Assembly (NCBI GenBank): GCA_902554135.1 | Contig: CACDNJ010000008.1 | Location: 1-21,349 of the forward strand | Direction of reading: 5' to 3' | Source of the DNA: an uncultured Pelagibacteraceae bacterium | GTDB lineage: Bacteria > Pseudomonadota > Alphaproteobacteria > Pelagibacterales > Pelagibacteraceae | DNA length: 21,349 bases | Part shown: positions 7,750 to 13,802 of the stretch, one piece after another | How positions within the stretch are numbered: the stretch's first letter is position 1 | Layout of the letters: each line of letters begins with the position of its first letter | Notes under the pieces: generated by a model | Database searches by the model: none | What the model saw: the letters and a program-made list of their open reading frames with translations, nothing else | What the model was told of the DNA's origin: nothing | Position numbers and translations under genes: made by a program

Positions 7750-8530
7750 AAAATCGTTAGGACAAAATCTATTAGTAGACAAAAATATAATTAATAAGAT
7801 CTCTAGTTTAGGCAATATAAAAGATAAAATAGTTTTTGAAATAGGTCCTGGAACTGGAAACTTGACAGAATCAATTTTAAAAAAGGATCCAAAGAAAATT
7901 TTCTTAATAGAAAAAGATAAAAGATTTTGTGAAATTTTATCTAAAAAATTTGGTTTGAAAAAAAATCAAAGCATATTTAACGAAGATGTTCTTAAATTTG
8001 ATTTTAACTCAAATCCAGATGGTGAAATAATATTTGGTAACTTGCCCTATAATATCTCAACTCAGATTCTGGCAAAATTTATAACATTGAATAAATGGCC
8101 TCCATTTTTTAAAAAAATTATATTTATGTTTCAAAAAGAAGTTGCAGATAGAATAATGGCAAAACCCAATACTAAAAATTATGGGAGAATAGCTGTTTTA
8201 AGCAACTTTAGGCTTGATGTAGTAGATAATTTTAAGATATCGAAAAAATGCTTTTTTCCTATCCCAAATGTTGACTCAAAGGTTATAATTTTTAAACCTA
8301 AACTTAAAATTGATTACAAAATTAAAAACATCAAAAATTTAGAAAAAGTAACTCAAATTCTTTTTTCTGGAAAAAGGAAGATGATTAATAAAGCTTTTTC
8401 CAAGCTATTTAAGGATTATAGGAAAACAGCAGAATTTTTAAATATAGATCTAAAAAAAAGACCTTCTGAATTGCTTTGTGAAGATTATTACAAAATGACC
8501 GAACACTACGAAAAGAGTATCGGATTATAG
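7736..8530 (+). CDS. rsmA: 16S rRNA (adenine1518-N6/adenine1519-N6)-dimethyltransferase
   Basis: RsmA (KsgA) dimethylates two adjacent adenines in the 3' terminal loop of 16S rRNA late in 30S assembly, using S-adenosylmethionine. The 264-residue protein begins KKSLGQNLLVDKNI, the normal start for the family. It has the SAM-binding loop EIGPGTGNLT (residues 35-44), the acidic ENEDV-type residue in NEDVLKFDF, and the catalytic NLPYNIS motif (102-108). The C-terminal helical domain, with FFPIPNVDSKV and the LFSGKRKMINK region, is complete. The start lies 14 bp inside pdxA, so expression is likely tied to the upstream operon. It ends 6 bp from the convergent gmk stop; no terminator hairpin fits in the gap. 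Confidence 0.97.
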   Translation: MLELKKSLGQNLLVDKNIINKISSLGNIKDKIVFEIGPGTGNLTESILKKDPKKIFLIEKDKRFCEILSKKFGLKKNQSIFNEDVLKFDFNSNPDGEIIFGNLPYNISTQILAKFITLNKWPPFFKKIIFMFQKEVADRIMAKPNTKNYGRIAVLSNFRLDVVDNFKISKKCFFPIPNVDSKVIIFKPKLKIDYKIKNIKNLEKVTQILFSGKRKMINKAFSKLFKDYRKTAEFLNIDLKKRPSELLCEDYYKMTEHYEKSIGL

Positions 8531-8536
8531 AATAAT

Positions 8537-9115
8537 TTACATTCTCTTTAGATGTTTTGATATTATTTCTTTTATACTGTTAAAACACTTTTCAACATTG
8601 TCGTTTATCAAAACATAATCATAATCTTTTTGGTGAATAATGTCTTTGGAATAAGCTAACATTCTTCGTTTTATGGCTTCTTTATCATCTTGATTTCTTG
8701 CTATTAATCTTTTTTCTAATTCTTCCTTGCTCGGAGGAAGTATAAAAACTTTGACTAAATTTAATTCTTTAAATCTGCTTAATTGCTCACTCCCTTGCCA
8801 ATCAATATCGAATAGAACATTGTGGTTTTTTTTTGTTATTTTGTCTATTGAAGATTTGGATGTTCCATAATAATTTCCAAAAATTTCTGCGTGTTCATAA
8901 AACGCATTTTCTTTTAATAATGATTTGAATTTTTCTTTACTAACAAAATGATAATCGAGACCGTCAACTTCATTTGGTCTTGGTTCTCTGGTTGTGTGAG
9001 ATACGGAGATTTCGAAAGAATTATCTGATTGTTGAATTTTTTTTGAAAGAGTCGTTTTTCCAGCCCCGGAAGGTGATGACAACACAAGCATCAAAGGCTT
9101 ATTTGGATTGTTCAT
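8537..9115 (-). CDS. gmk: Guanylate kinase
   Basis: Gmk phosphorylates GMP to GDP with ATP, an essential step in guanine nucleotide supply. The 192-residue product carries the P-loop SSPSGAGKTT (residues 13-22), the GMP-binding segment SVSHTTREPRPNEVDGLDYHFV, DIDWQGSEQL, and the lid region IARNQDDKEAIKRRM, all in the normal order and spacing. It starts 18 bp after the acpP stop and is probably cotranscribed with fabD-fabG-acpP. In many alphaproteobacteria fabF, mltG and yicC lie between acpP and gmk; here they are absent. It ends 6 bp from the convergent rsmA. Confidence 0.97.
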   Translation of the reverse strand: MNNPNKPLMLVLSSPSGAGKTTLSKKIQQSDNSFEISVSHTTREPRPNEVDGLDYHFVSKEKFKSLLKENAFYEHAEIFGNYYGTSKSSIDKITKKNHNVLFDIDWQGSEQLSRFKELNLVKVFILPPSKEELEKRLIARNQDDKEAIKRRMLAYSKDIIHQKDYDYVLINDNVEKCFNSIKEIISKHLKRM

Positions 9116-9133
9116 TTAGTGAAAGTAATTACC

Positions 9134-9373
9134 TTAGTTAGAATGACTTTCAATAAATTTTATTGCGTCTCCAACTGTTAGAATTTTTTCAGCTTCACTG
9201 TCAGATATCTCGGATCCAAATTCTTCTTCGAAAGCCATCACCAACTCAACTGTGTCTAAGCTGTCAGCTCCCAAATCATCTATAAAACTTGCTTCGTCTG
9301 TAACTTTTGCTTCGTCCACACCTAGATGATCTGCTACGATCTTCTTAACTGTTGCGCCTACATCTTTTGCCAT
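9134..9373 (-). CDS. acpP: Acyl carrier protein
   Basis: AcpP carries growing acyl chains as thioesters on 4'-phosphopantetheine during fatty-acid synthesis and supplies lipid A and phospholipid acylation. The 79-residue acidic protein is typical. The attachment serine is Ser38 in [14 protein letters not shown], followed by helices II and III and the terminal IKFIESHSN. Its composition is far more acidic and less Lys/Asn-rich than its neighbours, as expected for a highly expressed, conserved ACP. A recognisable AAGGAATT ribosome binding site lies upstream, one of the stronger ones in this window. The 59-bp gap after fabG contains a candidate own promoter, in keeping with the high ACP demand. 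Confidence 0.98.
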   Translation of the reverse strand: MAKDVGATVKKIVADHLGVDEAKVTDEASFIDDLGADSLDTVELVMAFEEEFGSEISDSEAEKILTVGDAIKFIESHSN

Positions 9374-9407
9374 TTTTTAATTCCTTTTTGAATATTTTAT
9401 TAATTCG

Positions 9408-9436
9408 TTATTAAGTTTTTTCTGTTTTTTTGTCAA
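9408..9436 (-). promoter_or_regulatory. Candidate sigma70-type promoter for acpP
   Basis: On the minus strand a perfect TTGACA (9436-9431) overlaps the fabG stop. It is followed after 17 bp by TAATAA (9413-9408), a weak match to TATAAT. Spacing is ideal and the site lies about 35 bp upstream of acpP. A private promoter for ACP within a fab operon is known in other bacteria. The -10 is poor and AT-rich sequence gives chance matches, so this is tentative. Confidence 0.35.
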
Positions 9437-10167
9437 GACATATACATACCACCGTTTACATGGATTGTTTCTCCGGTAACGTAAGATGCTGAATCCGAAG
9501 ATAAAAAGGCCACACAATTAGATACGTCTTCACCTGTGCCAAGTTTTCCCATGGGAATTCTTGAGGTTAAAAACAGCTTAACCTTTTCTGCTATATTCAT
9601 GGTCATGTCTGATACTATAAATCCAGGGGAAACGCAGTTAACGGTTATATTTTTTTTTGCATATTCAATAGCTAAACTTTTTGACATTCCAATTATACCT
9701 GCTTTGGAAGCTGAATAATTTGCCTGACCAAGATTTCCTGTGTGTCCCACTATTGATGTAATGTTCACCACTCTACCAAATTTGTTTTTCAACATACTTT
9801 TAATAGCATATTTAGATAATAGAAAAGTAGATGTTAAGTTTATGTCAATTACTTTTTTCCACTCTTCGTCTTTCATTCTTAAAGATAGATTGTCTACGTT
9901 GACTCCCGCATTATTAACTAAAATATCCAGTCCACCTAATTCTGATGCAGCAGAATCAATAAATTCTTCTATTGCTGAATGTTCAGATAAATTAAATTTT
10001 TTAATTTTAACAGTTGGATGATTTTTTTTTATTAAATCTAGCTTATCAGCTTTTGTTCCGGTACCAAGAACAGTTCCTCCAAGAGAAACAAATTTTTTCA
10101 CGAGAGCACCACCAATTCCTCCGGTAGCACCAGTTATTAAAATTTTTTTATTTTTAAAATCGATCAT
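9433..10167 (-). CDS. fabG: 3-oxoacyl-[ACP] reductase FabG
   Basis: FabG reduces beta-ketoacyl-ACP with NADPH in each elongation round of fatty-acid synthesis. The 244-residue short-chain dehydrogenase has the nucleotide motif TGATGGIG (residues 12-19), NNAG (85-88), Asn110, and the catalytic Ser138, Tyr151 and Lys155 (ITSIVGHTGNLGQANYSASK). The C-terminal VNGGMYM is also family-typical. It starts within the fabD stop (ATGA, 10164-10167), so the two are translationally coupled. The order fabD-fabG-acpP is the standard fab cluster. The SDR family is large, but the cluster context makes FabG the clear choice. Confidence 0.96.
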   Translation of the reverse strand: MIDFKNKKILITGATGGIGGALVKKFVSLGGTVLGTGTKADKLDLIKKNHPTVKIKKFNLSEHSAIEEFIDSAASELGGLDILVNNAGVNVDNLSLRMKDEEWKKVIDINLTSTFLLSKYAIKSMLKNKFGRVVNITSIVGHTGNLGQANYSASKAGIIGMSKSLAIEYAKKNITVNCVSPGFIVSDMTMNIAEKVKLFLTSRIPMGKLGTGEDVSNCVAFLSSDSASYVTGETIHVNGGMYMS

Positions 10168-11087
10168 TTAAGATTTTTTATATCTTCAATTGTATTTATA
10201 CTTTTAACGTTAACATTTCCACTAATTCTTTTAACAAGGCCAGATAATACCTTTCCTGGTCCAATTTCAATAAACTCATTAACACCATTTTTAATCATAT
10301 AAAGAATGCTTTCTCTCCACCTAACTTTTGAATAAATCTGTTCAACAAGCAATTTTTTAATATTTTCGCTATTCTTTTCTGCTTCAGCAGTTACATTGCT
10401 TACTATATCTGTTGAAAGATTTTTGAAGTTAGTATTAAAAATTTTATCTCTCATTTTTTCAGCTGCACTTTTCATAAGAGAAGAATGGAAGGGAGCGCTT
10501 ACAGGTAAAAAAATTGATTTTTTTTTGTCTGCCTTTAAAATTTTATTAATTTCTTCCATTGCTGTTTTTTCTCCACTTAAAATAATTTGACTATCAGAAT
10601 TATCGTTTGCTATTTCACAGATACCTTTTCCCTTAATTTGATCGATATATTTTTTAACCTCATCCATTTTTAATCCCATTACAGCCAACATGGAACCTTT
10701 ACCCTCTGGTACAGCTTCCTGCATTGATTTCCCTCTCTCATGTAAAAGATAAAGTGCATCTTGAAAGTTTAAAGACCCAACGGATACGAGAGCACTATAT
10801 TCACCCAGAGAATGTCCTGCAAAATATTTAATATCTTTTGTTTGAATATTAAATTCTTCGGTCATTAGTTTAAATATAGAATAACTTATTGTCATAATAG
10901 CTGGTTGTGTATTCTTTGTAAGTTTGAGTTGGTTTTCAGGTCCTTCCAAAATTATTTTAGATATGGGATAGTTTAACTTTTGATCAGCTTCCTTAAAAAG
11001 TTTTTTTACTAAATCAAAATTCTTATATAGATCCGCACCCATACCAACGGACTGTGAACCTTGACCTGGAAACATAAGAGTTTTCAT
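10164..11087 (-). CDS. fabD: Malonyl-CoA:ACP transacylase FabD
   Basis: FabD loads malonyl from CoA onto ACP, supplying the extender unit for fatty-acid synthesis. The 307-residue product starts with MFPGQGSQSVGMG. It has the nucleophile elbow GHSLGEYSAL (Ser93), the substrate-binding Arg118 in LLHERGKSMQ, the catalytic His201 in PVSAPFHSSLM, and the EIGPGKVL segment near the C-terminus. It is the first gene of the fabD-fabG-acpP-gmk unit and is transcribed away from rpsF, so its promoter must lie in 11088-11185. The predicted start codon is followed immediately by the conserved FPGQGSQ block, which leaves little doubt about it. Confidence 0.96.
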   Translation of the reverse strand: MKTLMFPGQGSQSVGMGADLYKNFDLVKKLFKEADQKLNYPISKIILEGPENQLKLTKNTQPAIMTISYSIFKLMTEEFNIQTKDIKYFAGHSLGEYSALVSVGSLNFQDALYLLHERGKSMQEAVPEGKGSMLAVMGLKMDEVKKYIDQIKGKGICEIANDNSDSQIILSGEKTAMEEINKILKADKKKSIFLPVSAPFHSSLMKSAAEKMRDKIFNTNFKNLSTDIVSNVTAEAEKNSENIKKLLVEQIYSKVRWRESILYMIKNGVNEFIEIGPGKVLSGLVKRISGNVNVKSINTIEDIKNLK

Positions 11088-11185
11088 TTTAATTCAAATA
11101 TAAAATTCCATTATTATTACTATTGTGCAAACAAAATTTAAATAGTATAAGTCCGGTCTAAAAAAGTATTAATTTAATTGGAAAA
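11088..11185. promoter_or_regulatory. Divergent control region between fabD and rpsF
   Basis: This 98-bp gap is the largest in the window and the only divergent one still intact. It must hold promoters for the fab genes (-) and the ribosomal/dnaB genes (+). The plus-strand promoter is described separately. On the minus strand, AT-rich TATATT (11102-11097) lies just before fabD, but the nearest TTGCAC is 22 bp away, too far for normal spacing, so I do not place a fabD promoter. No inverted repeat resembling an operator was found. Confidence 0.6.
11123..11151 (+). promoter_or_regulatory. Candidate rpsF promoter with GC-rich discriminator
   Basis: TTGTGC (11123-11128), 17 bp, then TATAAG (11146-11151) matches a sigma70 promoter, with 5/6 at the -10. 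The bases just after it, TCCGGTC (11152-11158), are strikingly GC-rich in this AT-rich gap. GC-rich discriminators at this place are typical of stringently controlled ribosomal promoters in E. coli. The predicted start at about 11158 leaves a leader of roughly 28 nt before rpsF. Confidence 0.5.
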
Positions 11186-11506
11186 ATGGCTTTTTACGAA
11201 CATACATTCGTTGGAAAACAGGACCTTTCAGACAAAGAGGTTGATAACTTAATAGCTAAATGTTCAAAAGTTATTGGCAAATCTGGAAAAATACTAAAAA
11301 CTGAAAAATGGGGTTTGTTAAGTCTTGCAAATAAAATAAAGAAAAATAGAAAAGGAATTTTTGTGCACTTCAAATTAGAGGTTGAGAATAAAATTGTTAA
11401 GGAGATAGAAAAACAATTGTCCATTGATAATAATGTTATTAGATATTTGACTGTAAAATATGAGGAGCTTGATTTAAAAAACGAATATTTTAACAACAAA
11501 AAATAG
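11186..11506 (+). CDS. rpsF: 30S ribosomal protein bS6
   Basis: bS6 binds the central domain of 16S rRNA together with bS18. The 106-residue protein has the family start FYEHTFVGKQDLS, the conserved KTEKWGLLSLANKIKKNRKGIF core, and the terminal NNVIRYLTVKYEEL strand. The acidic tail seen in some homologues is short here. Only a weak GGA precedes the start. It begins the rpsF-rpsR-rplI-dnaB unit, with rpsR starting 5 bp after its stop. In other bacteria the S6:S18 complex can bind a structured leader and repress the operon. The leader predicted here (~28 nt) seems too short for that motif. Confidence 0.96.
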   Translation: MAFYEHTFVGKQDLSDKEVDNLIAKCSKVIGKSGKILKTEKWGLLSLANKIKKNRKGIFVHFKLEVENKIVKEIEKQLSIDNNVIRYLTVKYEELDLKNEYFNNKK

Positions 11507-11511
11507 ATTTT

Positions 11512-11784
11512 ATGAGACGAGATAAAAAGAAAAAAGGTGGAAAAAAATTTGGTGGTCAAAATAGATTAACCCTTTTTCAAAAACCAGATATAAAATTTGG
11601 AAGAAGTTGTCCTCTATCTCAAAAAAACGCACCTGCGGTTGATTACAAAAATATCAAATTATTAAAAAAATACATGTCAGATACCGGTAAAATTTTACCA
11701 TCTCGTATAACTTCTGTAAGTCAATACAAACAAAGAGAGTTGTCAACCGCAATTAAAAGAGCAAAAATTTTAGGTTTGATTTAA
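11512..11784 (+). CDS. rpsR: 30S ribosomal protein bS18
   Basis: bS18 forms a heterodimer with bS6 on the 30S platform. The 90-residue product has a basic N-terminal extension (RRDKKKKGGKKFGG), then the conserved core CPLSQKNAPAVDYKNIKLLK and the C-terminal segment GKILPSRITSVSQYKQREL with KRAKILGLI. Length is normal for alphaproteobacteria, slightly longer than the E. coli 75 because of the basic extension. Its stop is directly followed by the rplI ATG with no spacing, so coupling of translation is likely. Confidence 0.97.
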   Translation: MRRDKKKKGGKKFGGQNRLTLFQKPDIKFGRSCPLSQKNAPAVDYKNIKLLKKYMSDTGKILPSRITSVSQYKQRELSTAIKRAKILGLI

Positions 11785-12243
11785 ATGGAAATTATTTTAC
11801 TAGAAAAAATAAGAAATTTGGGCGATGTTGGACAGGTAGTTAATGTCAAAGATGGTTATGGAAGAAACTTTCTTATAAAATTTGGCAAGGCACTTAGAGC
11901 AGATAAAAAAAATATAGAATATGTTAATAGAAAAAGAACTGAGATTAATAAAAAGAATATTGAACAAAAAAAAATTGCAAAAGAAATCTATGAAAAGATA
12001 AAGAAGAAAGCCTTGGTATTTGAAAAAGAAACCAAAGAAAATGGAGAGCTATACGGAAACATTAAGCCAAAAGAAATTTCCAAATACTTCTTAGACAACT
12101 TAAAACAAACTGTTCATCCTTCTCAAATTGATCTCAAACAAGAAATAAACAAAATTGGCGAGTTTTCTTTATCAATAAATTTACATTCCGATCTGGTTGC
12201 TGAATTACGTGTCTTGGTTGAAAAAAAGAAACCCAAAAAATAA
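11785..12243 (+). CDS. rplI: 50S ribosomal protein bL9
   Basis: bL9 binds 23S rRNA with its N-terminal domain and reaches outward with a long helix to a C-terminal domain; it affects frame maintenance. The 152-residue product has the N-terminal signature LGDVGQVVNVKDGYGRNFLI, a Lys-rich central helix (about residues 45-80) and a C-terminal domain (KENGELYGNIKPKEI to the end). Length is normal. It begins immediately after the rpsR stop and is followed by an 84-bp gap before dnaB. Composition is very Lys/Asn/Ile-rich, in keeping with the AT-rich genome. Confidence 0.96.
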   Translation: MEIILLEKIRNLGDVGQVVNVKDGYGRNFLIKFGKALRADKKNIEYVNRKRTEINKKNIEQKKIAKEIYEKIKKKALVFEKETKENGELYGNIKPKEISKYFLDNLKQTVHPSQIDLKQEINKIGEFSLSINLHSDLVAELRVLVEKKKPKK

Positions 12244-12327
12244 TTAAATTTTTCCACAGATAGAAAAAAAGGTTAATAACTTTTGCTTTTACAACAGCCA
12301 TTTTTTTAAGATAAAACTTGGGTCGTT
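12244..12327 (+). promoter_or_regulatory. rplI-dnaB spacer with a DnaA-box-like site
   Basis: The 84-bp spacer contains TTTTCCACA at 12250-12258, one mismatch from the DnaA box TTATCCACA. A poor promoter candidate is also present: TTTACA at 12288-12293 and GATAAA at 12310-12315, 16 bp apart. No terminator hairpin was seen after rplI. A separate promoter for the helicase gene is plausible in such a long gap for this genome, but neither element is proven. The same 9-mer occurs inside purN (62-70, reverse), showing that chance matches happen. Confidence 0.3.
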
Positions 12328-13752
12328 ATGGATAATCTAAAGTTAAAAACCCTGTCAAAAGAGGTAAAACTTCCTTCGAATATAGAAGCTGAACAAGCCC
12401 TCATAGGATCTGTTCTCGTAAACAACGATATAATCGATGAAATAGCAAATATAGTTAACCAGAAGGAATTTTATGATCCATTGCACTCTAAAATTTATGA
12501 ATTTATTGAAAAACTTCATAACAAAGGAATGATAGCAAACCCAATAACTTTAAAAAATGCATTTGAAAATAAAGATAGTCTTTCAGAAGTTGGGGGTACA
12601 GAATACCTTGTAAAACTTACAAGATTTTCTTCGTCTACAAAACAATGTATCGATTATGCAAAAATCATTCATGAAAAGTTTGTCAAAAGAGAGCTTGTAA
12701 AAATTTCTGAGAATCTGTCTGAAGAATCTATGGATGACTCTCTAGAAAAAACTGGGGATGATATAATTCAAAACACAGAAAAATCTTTATTTGATTTAGC
12801 TGAAAGAGGTACTTTCAATCAATCTTTTTCTCAATTTGGTCAAGCCTTAGATCAAACATTGGAGATGGCTACTAATGCAATGAAAAATGATCAGGGTATA
12901 GTTGGTGTTCCTACCGGCCTTACAGATCTTGATGAGAGATTGGGAGGACTTCATAAATCTGATCTGGTGATAATAGCTGGCCGTCCGTCAATGGGTAAAA
13001 CAGCTTTGGCGACTAATATTGCATTTCATGCTGCAAAAAAAAATTCTGATGAAAATAAAAAATCAGTTGTTGCTTTCTTTTCTTTAGAAATGTCTTCAGA
13101 ACAATTATCAACAAGAATTGTATCGGAACAATCTAGAATTAAATCAAACGACATTAGAAGAGGTAAAATAACCGAAGAAGAGATGAATAGACTAATTGAA
13201 ACTTCAAGAAATATTCATGAACTACCTATGTTAATTGATGAGACCCCAGCAATTACAATTTCCACTTTGTCCAATAGAGCAAGAAGAATGAAGAGATTGT
13301 TTGGTTTAGATTTAATTGTTGTTGATTATATTCAGCTGATGTCAGCAGGATCCAGAAGATATGATGGAAGAGTTCAAGAAATATCTGAAATAACACAGGG
13401 CTTAAAAGCTTTAGCAAAAGAATTAAATGTTCCTGTGCTTGCTCTTTCACAGCTTTCCCGTGCCGCTGAACAGAGAGATGACAAAAGACCTCAGCTATCT
13501 GATTTAAGAGAATCGGGTTCTATAGAACAAGATGCTGATGTCGTCATGTTTGTATATCGAGAAGAATATTATCTGGAAAGAAAAGAACCCAAATTAGGAA
13601 GTATTGAACATGCTGAATGGCAATCTAAGATGAATGAAATCCTTGGATCTGCAGATATAATGATTGGAAAACAAAGGCACGGTCCAACTGGAAATGTAAA
13701 AGTGGAGTTTGAGGCCATTTATACTAAGTTCAAAGACGCCCAAAAAACATAG
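12328..13752 (+). CDS. dnaB: Replicative DNA helicase DnaB
   Basis: DnaB is the hexameric 5'-3' helicase at the replication fork. The 474-residue product has the N-terminal collar domain beginning LPSNIEAEQALIGSVL (residues 15-30), a linker, and a RecA-like motor. The motor carries Walker A GRPSMGKTA (218-226), FFSLEMSSEQL, Walker B LIVVDYIQLM (near 328-337), the ALSQLSRAAEQR sensor loop, and the C-terminal SDLRESGSIEQDADVVMFVYR arginine-finger region. No intein or insertion interrupts the motor. It follows the bS6-bS18-bL9 genes, the standard alphaproteobacterial location. The next gene is an exporter instead of the usual alr. Confidence 0.98.
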   Translation: MDNLKLKTLSKEVKLPSNIEAEQALIGSVLVNNDIIDEIANIVNQKEFYDPLHSKIYEFIEKLHNKGMIANPITLKNAFENKDSLSEVGGTEYLVKLTRFSSSTKQCIDYAKIIHEKFVKRELVKISENLSEESMDDSLEKTGDDIIQNTEKSLFDLAERGTFNQSFSQFGQALDQTLEMATNAMKNDQGIVGVPTGLTDLDERLGGLHKSDLVIIAGRPSMGKTALATNIAFHAAKKNSDENKKSVVAFFSLEMSSEQLSTRIVSEQSRIKSNDIRRGKITEEEMNRLIETSRNIHELPMLIDETPAITISTLSNRARRMKRLFGLDLIVVDYIQLMSAGSRRYDGRVQEISEITQGLKALAKELNVPVLALSQLSRAAEQRDDKRPQLSDLRESGSIEQDADVVMFVYREEYYLERKEPKLGSIEHAEWQSKMNEILGSADIMIGKQRHGPTGNVKVEFEAIYTKFKDAQKT

Positions 13753-13760
13753 AATAAATT

Positions 13761-13766
13761 TATAAT
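13761..13766 (+). promoter_or_regulatory. TATAAT -10 candidate upstream of the RND exporter
   Basis: A perfect TATAAT lies in the 50-bp gap between dnaB and the exporter gene, 36 bp before its start codon. The -35 position has no good match (GCCCAA at 17 bp), so it could only be a weak or extended-type promoter. The spacer shows no terminator hairpin and no ribosome binding site. AT-rich background makes this easy to obtain by chance. Confidence 0.25.
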
Positions 13767-13802
13767 TTTAAATTCTATGCTTTTAAGTTATATCTGATAA
13801 TA

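Noticed and set aside
9536..10590. Plus-strand open frames within fabG and fabD
   Set aside because: Composition and lack of motifs show they are shadows of the minus-strand fab genes.
11152..11185. S6:S18-binding leader RNA before rpsF
   Set aside because: A CCGG is present, but the predicted leader is about 28 nt and no stem-loop or pseudoknot could be drawn.
11194..11559. Minus-strand 121-residue frame opposite rpsF and rpsR
   Set aside because: Phe/Ser-rich product typical of the antisense of Lys-rich ribosomal proteins; rpsF and rpsR account for the region.
12272..12280. Near-palindrome GTTAATAAC after rplI as an operator or terminator
   Set aside because: Too short and AT-rich; one base off symmetry, no T-run after a stable stem.
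13753..13802. Small RNA or terminator between dnaB and the exporter
   Set aside because: The 50 bp are AT-rich with only weak self-complementarity and no GC stem.
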